The notes beneath the pieces were generated by a model. The model was not told the DNA's origin, did no database searches, and worked only from the letters and a program-made list of their open reading frames with translations. The position numbers were made by a program, and so were the translations under genes. A DNA stretch of 64,000 bases from Epinephelus fuscoguttatus (Eukaryota; Chordata; Actinopteri; Perciformes; Serranidae), in NCBI RefSeq assembly GCF_011397635.1, contig NC_064767.1, forward strand, positions 1,430,501 to 1,494,500. Reading direction: 5' to 3'. Below are positions 56,111 to 64,000 of the stretch, piece after piece (the first letter of the stretch is position 1; each line of letters opens with the position of its first letter).

Positions 56111-57072
56111 AACCAGATTAACTGCAGCTCTTTTTTAAACACAGATAAGATGAATTCTGGAACAAACATGTGCTGTATTTATCGAACAGATGGAGTCACA
56201 TTTTGAGTGACATGGGGCTCCTTAATGCATGTGCAATTCAGGGACGATTGCGCATAAGAGAAGGAGACATGTTAGATTATGTATTCCACTGATATATGAT
56301 GGAAATCTCATTAGTTTTGCAGGTATTTAGTCATGAACCAAGGCAAACGAAAAGTTAGGGGATGAACAAGGTCAGTAAGCTTCATCCTCTGGGGACCATG
56401 AAAAGATATACAATTTCACACGTTATTTGACTGATCTTAACTAAATGGTGGCAGTAACCTCTACAGTTTAAAAGAAAGATGGGAAAGAGTCACACATGTG
56501 AACTGCATGTGTTTAGAGCCCAATCAGCTTATTGTAGCTTTTAGTTATGGAGTGCATTATTGCTGTAAGGTTATAACACTTCTTCCCAGCCCCTGACACT
56601 GGCCCCCAACCTAGATCAAGATCCTTTAAGGCAGACACACCAGGACAGACGCAAGATGCTAGTTAACCAGTTAGCACATTAGCAACATGACCTGACGTTG
56701 AAAGAACAAATGTTACCATGCACCAGTGAACATTAAAAATAATTATGAATTGTTTCTGCTAACAAACCAAATGGCTAAATTAAATAATCTTACTTTAATC
56801 TTACAAGTAATCTTACAAGTTTGTTCTGATCTCACCCCCTTTTGACTTGAGCTATTGTTTTTTTTACTGTCCTCACTTCTGTTTCTTATTCTGCACTGAG
56901 CTGAACTCTCAAAGTGATTTCTTTCACCGACAGGCTCCACTGACACACAGGCCAATTCAACATGCTGAATCCACCGACAGTCAACAAGGGCTGACTAGTG
57001 CAGAACACACCACCACAAAAACTATTGTTGCCCTGGTGCATTAGGGCCTTAACAGAAGGACACGTAACACCA
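56111..57072. other. GPCR intron 1, no feature recognised
   Basis: AT-rich intron sequence without recognisable coding or repeat ends. Confidence 0.5.
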
Positions 57073-57419
57073 CATCCATCCATCCATTTTCTAACCACTT
57101 ATCCTCTCGAGGGTCACGGGGGGTGGAGCCTATCCCAGCTGACACTGGATGAGAGGCAGGGTTCACCCTGGACAGGTCACCAGACTATCACAGGGCTGAC
57201 ACATAGAGACAGACAACCATTCACACTCACATTCACACCTATGGACAATTTAGAGTCACCAATTAACCTGCATGTCTTTGGACTGTGGGAGGAAGCTGGA
57301 GCACCTGGAGGAAACCCACGCTGACACAGGGAGAACATGCAAACTCCACACAGAAGGGCTCCCACACCCGGGATCGAACCGGCAACCCTCTTGCTGTGAG
57401 GTAACAGTGCTAACCACCT
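57073..57419 (-). mobile_element. RTE-type LINE or SINE 3' end with CATC tail
   Basis: Begins with CATC repeats (57,073-57,088) and contains the widespread fish repeat blocks GGGTGGAGCCTATCCCAGCT and GGACTGTGGGAGGAAGCTGG and CAAACTCCACACAGAA. Orientation is minus with the tail at the low-coordinate end. I know this as a common 3' module of RTE-family elements in fish. It ends 31 bases from the exon 1 splice donor of the GPCR. Confidence 0.75.
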
Positions 57420-57450
57420 CATGAATTAATCACAGTCATTATGTTCATAC

Positions 57451-57630
57451 CAGAGAAAAAAGAGCATAGATGGCAGTGAGAGTCAAAGGAAGGCCGATAC
57501 AAATGATGATGCATGTCACCACTTTGAAGATGAATCCAGCTTCTCCACTGTAAACACTGTCATTGAATTTGAGGATGCTGTGATCGCAGCTGTTGGCCTG
57601 TGAAGTGCAGTTAATGTCGAAATCTTCCAT
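57451..57630 (-). CDS. class A GPCR, exon 1 (N-terminus and TM1)
   Basis: 180 bp from ATG at 57,630 to donor GTATGAAC. Codes MEDFDINCTSQANSCDHSIL with an N-glycosylation site (NCT), another at NDS, and TM1 (FIFKVVTCIIICIGLPLTLT then AIYALFSL). Ends on a codon boundary, matching exon 2. The start is the first ATG of the frame and gives a short extracellular N-terminus typical of the group. Separated from exon 2 by 4.95 kb of mobile DNA. Confidence 0.85.
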
Positions 57631-60600
57631 TCTTCAGAGTGAAACCTGCAATTTAAAAGATCATGTGGTTACACTGTAACCTATTCTGCGAGTGAAAATA
57701 CTATCCCCCCCATTCAGTCACATATTCCATTATGTATGGTGGAATGATCCCCAGCAGTCAGTACATGGACACACTGGCTTACCTGGCCACGACATATGGT
57801 TCTATAAAGCAGCAGTGCTGGCGTTAAATCACTGATAGTTTAATTGGAACCGTCTCTAAGCTGCCTAAAAGCTGGAAAGATGGTTTCCTAACTCAGAGAA
57901 CCAGGGTTACAATGTAACCACAAGTTCTATCATATTGAGACTGTCTCGCCACACTGTTACATATTTCATGTGTGATGGGCAACTTTAAGACACCCAGTGA
58001 GGAGACTAGGCTGCGCACAGTACAGTCTGTGCACACTATTGATACACTAGCTAGGACAAGGCCTCCAAGATGCAGGGCCAAGAATGAAGGGCAGAGGGGC
58101 TGCTAAGGTCAATCTGTAAATCGTAAGACTGACCCACGAAACTCAGAGCGTATTGCTGTTCAAAGGCCTAATCTATGAATGGAGTGGCCACTCATTTTAG
58201 CCTGTAGGTAGCTATTCTGACCATGGGAGACAACAACCCAGTGGAAAATAATATGTAGCCAACAAGGTTTTTTGATGAATCACACCCAGCTTATGCTCGC
58301 AAATGATGGACTGGCTGACACATACAGTAGAACCTTGAAAATGTGGCCTGAAAGGACCACCTGGTTACCGCACATAAGTAGCGAGGAAGGTTCCCTCTCC
58401 CAAGGCCCACAAGGTACTGTGCCTGAACCCCAGGTGGGGCAGGCACACCCAAACATGTATGCCCACTGAGTAGTGTCAACAACCCAGTAGGGGCAGCCTG
58501 GACTTGGCAGGGGCCTGCCCAGATGACTGGATTTGAAGCAGACAAATACCTGATTAGTCTTGCTGAGATTCTGTGTGTGCCCAATGCATATTGCCATGGC
58601 CTCGAGAAGTCATAGCATAAACTGGAGCTACTTGACCTTCTGTCCTCCTGTGAAGAGTGACCACAGCTTACTGACTAGGTTGGTGGGGCCTGGATGAAGC
58701 CATAGGCAGGAATGCTGCGCTGGGGCGGAGGATTAGACCCAAACGAGTCTGAAAAGAACCTGCAGCACTCACTGTGAACCACCAGTGTTTGGAGCTCATT
58801 TTAAGATAGAGTAATTTCAAAGAAGCAGCCCAAAGGGGGTCAAAGCGGAATGCTGGAGTACACCAAGGACCATGTCCAAGTCCCAAAGAGAGACTGAAGG
58901 TCCGGACCTGCAGGCTCTCAGCCTCAGAACACCTGTGCAACCAGGAAATTAAGGATCATTCTCATTTAGTGTGTATCTAGCCACATTAATAGCCTTGACT
59001 GCTGCCATGATCCTTTGTAGGGTTAGAGCAGACACCAGCCTCACCCCTGTACACCTGAACCCTTTGGAGAAGGCAATTTATTAATGATATGCTGACTCTC
59101 TGGAAGTGAGCAAATCAACTGCCCTGCCAAAGCAACACCAGACCTCTTCTACCACCTGGAGACGGAGTCTCCGCTCCCCTGGGCTCAGACCCCCCTGCCA
59201 TCATATTCAATGGCCCTGGCACATGCAAAGCCCTAAGTGAGCCCTAAGTCTGCATAGGGTGGGAAGCCTAGGCCCTCCTGCCTGTAGATGTATGCTGGCA
59301 CATATATTATACCCACAATCAATTCAATCAAATTATCTGCTGATAATGTTTAATTAAGTAATACATTTTCAGATAATATAACAAGTCCTGGTGACGTACG
59401 TGCTGCTGTGAGGTCTTTACTGCAGTCACAGAACATCATCATGTTGTTTCAGTAATTCATTGTAATGTTTAATATTAATGTATGTTGGTTTAGGACATGT
59501 TGTCTGTCTTCTGTACTCGATGCGACACTACTTGTTGAATGAACCTCTGCCCTCTGATTTTTAGGAGATTTACATGACCAATTCACTTTGTTTTTGTTTA
59601 TAGATTCATATTCTCATTTATCGAACAGTGTTAACTTAACAATGACCTGACTGTAACCTGTCCTTACATGATATTAATCAATCATCAGTAATCATATTGG
59701 TCCTAAGTATCATCATCAATAAGAATGACAAGAATTTGTAAGAAGGTCTGCATGTTGTCGTCAGACTGCACTCCTGAAGTATCTACACAGTAGTAAGACT
59801 GTTTTACTGCCATTCAAAATACTGCATAGTCTTTTTCATGTTTTTGTCTCTTTATCTTTTTTCATATTGCTTTTTTGTTCTTGTTACACAATGACACTTA
59901 ATATTCTCACATTTCAAGGAAAAAGAGAAAAAAAATCAAATCAAATAAAACATTAATGTTTTAGTCACAGTATTCTGTAGAGTTACGGTCCCAAACTGTA
60001 CCTTTCTTACAGTTTATTCATTTTCATGACCGTTTGCAGTTCTTTTGTCCTTGTTACTAATCTATCTGTACAAGATAAAGTAACATCAAATTTACCTTCG
60101 AAAGCTGCAAGACCCAACCTGATTGATTCCCCTACACCAGTGTCTGATGATTTGTCCTCTGTGAACCAACAGTCTACGGTAAATAAAATGTTTGCATGCA
60201 GTATGTTGATAATAATCTGCACCTCCTCTTCTGAGGAAGAGAGGAAAAAAAACAGTCAGGCGTGAATATGCATGGGCACCTAATTGCACAATGTGTTTGT
60301 TACCAGGGCTGCAAATTCTCACTCACTGACCATCAGACTCACACAGTGCCCACTTTTTAGAATGGATATGTACATGCACACAACAGCTAACATGCACATG
60401 CCTTTTAATGTTAAGAATCACAGTTGGGTGCACCCTGCTGAGTATGTTGGGAGCCTGTCAAATGCACTTTTGGTCATTTGGTGGCCAGGCTCCCTTGGTG
60501 CACCTGTGGGACACTGGGCTTCAGGCTGGAATCAAAGAGAGGGTTATAGGTCGTGCATTAAAGGCTGTGACAATCCAACCCATTTTCATTCCAAAGTTGT

Positions 60601-62615
60601 CACATATCACCGCTTTGTCAGTCACCTTTCCCGTCTATATATTACAAACTAGGTGTCCTTCTGCCTCTGCTGTTTATATTATGGGAATCTGCAACCAACG
60701 CTGCGATGTCAACAAAAGCGCATGGTTAGGTTTTGGAGAAACATCCCGGTGTGGCTCTACATTCATACAGGAAACAAATCATGGCTTCCCATGTGAAAAT
60801 CTCAGGTTTGTTGGACCTATCCACCATTCATCCCACTTACCCTATAAGGCCTTTTCAACCCCTTATATTGTGTTGTTACTTGCAGCATTTCTGCTGTTCA
60901 CTAGGGTATCATACTGCCTTGATAGGTGCGGTCCAGCCAACTGGTGGCATATCATACCACTGCAAATGGTAGCTTTTGGCGTTGGTGTCTGACACTGAAA
61001 TCACTAATAAAGTGGTTGTATTTGATGACTACAGAATGATAATGGGCTGGACAAATATGGCTTATCACATTCACAGCAGTTGGCCACTGAGCTCTCCCCG
61101 TTATGACACACTGTCAGTTTAGGAATCCTGTCGAGAGGTTTCCTCAGAGGAAACTTGTTGTCTGGGACTTGGGATGAAGACTTTTTTTAAGTTTTGCTGT
61201 GAACCTGAACAATCTGTCTGATGTCACACATCTACCTGTGCTAAGATTAAAAATATGCAGCAGTGGATCTGCTGTGTGTAATTGTGGCTTGACAGTGCAC
61301 ATCACTCCAGTGAGGGACTGCAGATGAAAAAGATGGCTGTAAAGGCAGTCACCAGTGTAAAGGAAAGGTCTTTAGTATAGTACAGACAGAGCTTTATTCT
61401 GCTTGGCTGACATTAATCCCATCACTGCTGGTTGGAAATTAGTATTATGTTGAGTAAATACTAGTGTAAAAATGGAGGGCACCAACCACTTCACTAGACA
61501 GGTTACATACCAGGAACACTACAGTACTCCCTCCTGCTACTTGCAGCCTGTGGCTCAGGTTAGCAGAAGGCTAAAGTATTAGCAGCATTTTCTCTAAAGC
61601 TCTGAAACGTCCTCCTCCTTATCATATTTCCTCTGTTCTTTCACATACTTTCTAATCTAATCTAAATTTTGTACACAAGTTTTAGGAATCATCTCTTTAC
61701 TTCTGGCTGACAGCAGAAATAGGATCTGATTTACTGACATGGTTTAATGAGGTGTTGGTAGGTTGGTGTTGACAAATTTCTTCAGAAAAGCTAGTGACAC
61801 CCAGAGAGGAAGGGCATCGTCATCAATGTTATTTATATCTGGTGTGAACTTTCTTTGGCACATTTAGTCAGTTTGTGACAAATATATTTTGTGTATATGA
61901 GGTCACAAAGGTAAGATGCATAGATGTGTAAGACTCTACACATAATGTTTAGTTTGATGTTTTTCTTAATGCTTAATATTATTTTAATTGGCCATAACTA
62001 ACTCTAACTTTCTTGATGCAAATGTGACAGGCACACACAACTATGTTTCTAGCAGGTGCAGCATTTGTATTCAGACAGTAACTAATCTGAACAACACCAC
62101 TGATCACACTTCTGAAATAATGGTCATGTAAAATAAATAGATGTCCTTATTTAATCTATCATTTGAGACATCTACACATCTTTTCATGTGCAAATCACCA
62201 AAGCACCCATCTTAATTTTCAATCCTGCTTTTTGAAATAAAAACTAATGTCTGTCAGTGTTCCTGTTTTATAACCATAATAACCACATTAATCTTACACA
62301 CCACTGTCTAAATAAAATATACAAACCATGTCCTCAAAGACAGGTCACATCTGACATGTATTGCACAATGTAACACACAAGAGTGACACTTGGTGCTTGC
62401 TGGATGTGGCAGGAAATGTGTTGCTGATAACCTCGGTGATTAACAGTCTTTATCTTTATGGAAGTTTCATAAATGTTCAGTGTGGTTATTTATCTTGTGT
62501 AATTGCACAGGCGATAGAAACATAATATTTATTGATCTTTTGCGCTGGTAAATACAGTTAATGCTACAGTTTCTATATGTATAATGTGTTTAAATGGTCA
62601 TTGAGATGCCATTAC
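57631..62615. other. gene-poor region
   Basis: No exon or mobile-element end that I can name. Two near-palindromes, GGTTACACTGTAACC (57,667-57,681) and GGTTACAATGTAACC (57,905-57,919), mark what may be an old dispersed repeat at about 57,660-59,300. Open frames at 60,284-60,992 lack domain signatures. The promoter of the minus-strand GPCR must lie somewhere above 57,630, but no TATA box stands out. Confidence 0.5.
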
Positions 62616-62795
62616 TTAATTACAGAGGTATTTATTCATGCAGAAGTCGGGCTGCAGACTCTGAGGTGCAGTCATGCGTCTCCATGAGACAGTAGCTGCA
62701 GTAGAAGCTCAAAGCCACAGGGTAGTTGACAGGAGGGTCCACACCAGGAGGACAGTCAGACACATGTTGCTGAAAGGTGTCTTGATGAGAGGATC
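62616..62795 (-). pseudogene. LH-type gonadotropin beta exon relic (copy 2)
   Basis: After the acceptor CTCCCCTGCAG the sequence reads DPLIKTPFSNMC, then an internal deletion removes the expected TYRD region and shifts the frame to SDCPPGVDPPVNYPVALSFY, then CSYCLMETHDCTSES. A further shift gives QPDFCMN, the LH-beta C-terminus. SCHC has become SFYC and other changes hit the cystine knot. These motifs (CPPGVDP, YPVALS, DCT-ES, QPDFC) identify an LH-beta-like third exon. No other exons found. Confidence 0.82.
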
Positions 62796-63186
62796 CTGCA
62801 GGGGAGCAAAAAACACAAGGTGTGTTCATTTCTACAGGGCACAAGTCAGAGGTTGCACAGCTGATGGACACAATCACAGAATCAACTGAACCCACTTAAT
62901 CTAATCTAGCCCTCACTTAAATAACTTCTGTCAGTGTAAATGTATGAATGACTTGATGTTGTTGAATGTGTTTATTATTGTGATTTGGGGAAAAAAGTTC
63001 TAACTTCCTGTCAGTCTGTTTGCTCTCTCACTGTGTGTTTGGTTTTTGATAATTTTTCTGGATTTTCGACCACTGATTTCTGATCAAGGACATTGGACTG
63101 ATCGCTGAGACCCTCGGAATGACCCCTGCCTGGTTTACGCATTTGATTGGGATTACGGACTGAAAACAAATGGTAGTTGCGAACTG
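62796..63186. other. no recognisable gene
   Basis: First 120 bases resemble the intron side of LH-beta relic 1 (7061-7130). The rest leads into the LINE 5' region. Confidence 0.45.
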
Positions 63187-64000
63187 TTGGCTCGTAAGCT
63201 CACTGCAAAGCTAAGTGACAGGCTGACAGTCAGTCAAAGTAACCAAGCTATGGGGCAGAGGAAGATCCTGGCGTCTGAGGAAGTCAAGGACATTAAAAAG
63301 ACGCTCGATTTCGTGACGGAGGAAGTTTCTGCTGCGGCTGCAGAACACCAAGAAGGACAAGGGTCGTGGACCTGGAGCAGTACACCAGGATGAATGACGT
63401 GATCGTCACTGGGCTCCAGACAAAACCGTGGTCATACACACAGGCGGTGGTCACTGCCAACGGGGGAGAGCCTGATGAACAGGATACTAACTCCACGGAG
63501 CAACAAATGGCTGCTTTTCTACGGTCCAAAGGCATTAATCTGGACTGTAATGACATCGAGGCGTGCCACCCTCTGCCCAGGAGGAACGCCAGCGACAAAC
63601 TGGCCATCATCATGAGGTTTGTCAATAGAAAACACAAGACTGCACTACTAAAACAAGGAAGAAACAGACAAAATGAAAATAGCCAAAGTCATACCTCTTT
63701 ACAAAACTGGGAACAAACACAACTTCACGAACTACAGACCTGTCTCATTACAACCACAATTCTCCAAAATATTAGAAAAACTGTACAACAACAGATTGGA
63801 CTCATTCATAGATAAACAAATTACTTACCGAAAGTCAGTATGGTTTCAGAACAAACAGATCAACAGCAATGGCAATTATGGAATCAATTGAGGGAATCAT
63901 TAACACAATAGAACAGAAGAAACATGCACTTGGGATATTCATTGACCTCAAAAAAGCTTTTGACACAATAAATCATGACATATTAATCAATAAACTAGAA
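63187..64000 (+). mobile_element. rearranged non-LTR LINE, ORF1 joined to RT; runs off the window
   Basis: First an ORF1-type protein: helical EEVKDIKKTLDFVTEEVSAA, LEQYTRMNDVIVTGL, then an RRM-like block (FLRSKGINLDCNDIEACHPL, KLAIIMRFVNRKHKTALLKQ). At about 63,670 it jumps into reverse transcriptase: KIAKVIPLYKTGNKHNFTNY, RPVSLQPQFSKILEK, and in a third frame GIFIDLKKAFDTINHDILI. The ORF1 end, the endonuclease and the start of RT are missing. Clade uncertain (I/jockey-like or L1/Tx1-like). Confidence 0.75.

Noticed and set aside
60284-60992. Open frames of 122 and 194 codons in the gene-poor right part
   Set aside because: No domain, no splice context, overlapping frames with repetitive-looking composition; likely chance.
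1-64000. CRISPR arrays, bacterial operons, tRNA or rRNA genes
   Set aside because: No regularly spaced direct repeats, no cloverleaf or conserved rRNA blocks, and the coding content is vertebrate. The tandem repeats seen are microsatellites, LINE tails or exon-bearing units.

Overview
The window is teleost fish chromosomal DNA. The evidence is intron-split vertebrate genes, a fish-type NLR (NLRC-like) immune receptor with FISNA, NACHT, LRR and B30.2 exons, and a dense load of fish LINEs (L2 with an esterase ORF1, Rex1/CR1-like, Rex3/RTE) plus non-autonomous DNA transposons. No operon, ribosome-binding site, CRISPR array, tRNA or rRNA was seen. Most of the length is mobile DNA and its debris.

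Left part (0-15 kb): an LTR-like fragment, a truncated L2 copy, a relic of a class A GPCR (4.1-4.4 kb), a relic of an LH-type gonadotropin beta exon (5.65-7.06 kb) split by nested insertions, a duplicated NLR 3' flank (7.8-9.2 kb), a near-full Rex1-like LINE (10.0-13.4 kb) and a second small GPCR relic (14.4 kb).

Middle (15-41 kb, minus strand): one long NLR gene. Its exons can be joined with consistent splice phases from 37.9 kb down to the stop at 15,339. They comprise a 138-bp N-terminal exon, three tandem copies of a 114-bp exon, a 79-bp exon, a 229-bp exon, the large FISNA-NACHT exon (with one apparent 2-bp deletion), two 174-bp LRR exons, a 47-bp linker and a B30.2 exon. Between the copies of the 114-bp exon lie two near-complete L2 elements. 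L2-A contains a Rex1-like LINE, and L2-B sits inside a TIR element.

Next (41-50 kb): a tandem duplicate of the 3' half of the NLR gene and its flank. It is cut off inside the NACHT exon by a Rex3/RTE insertion and carries a 1.3-kb TIR element in an intron. A piggyBac-type non-autonomous element flanked by TTAA follows.

Right part (50-64 kb): an apparently intact three-exon class A GPCR (minus strand, 320 aa when spliced) whose 5-kb first intron is full of mobile DNA, a long gene-poor stretch, a second LH-beta relic (62.6-62.8 kb), and a rearranged LINE at the right edge. The order GPCR then LH-beta relic occurs at both ends of the window, so an old duplicated block brackets the NLR locus. 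The biology most worth follow-up is the NLR gene's tandemly multiplied N-terminal exon and serine-expanded B30.2 loop, and a hydrophobic leader shared by three Rex1-like LINE ORFs.
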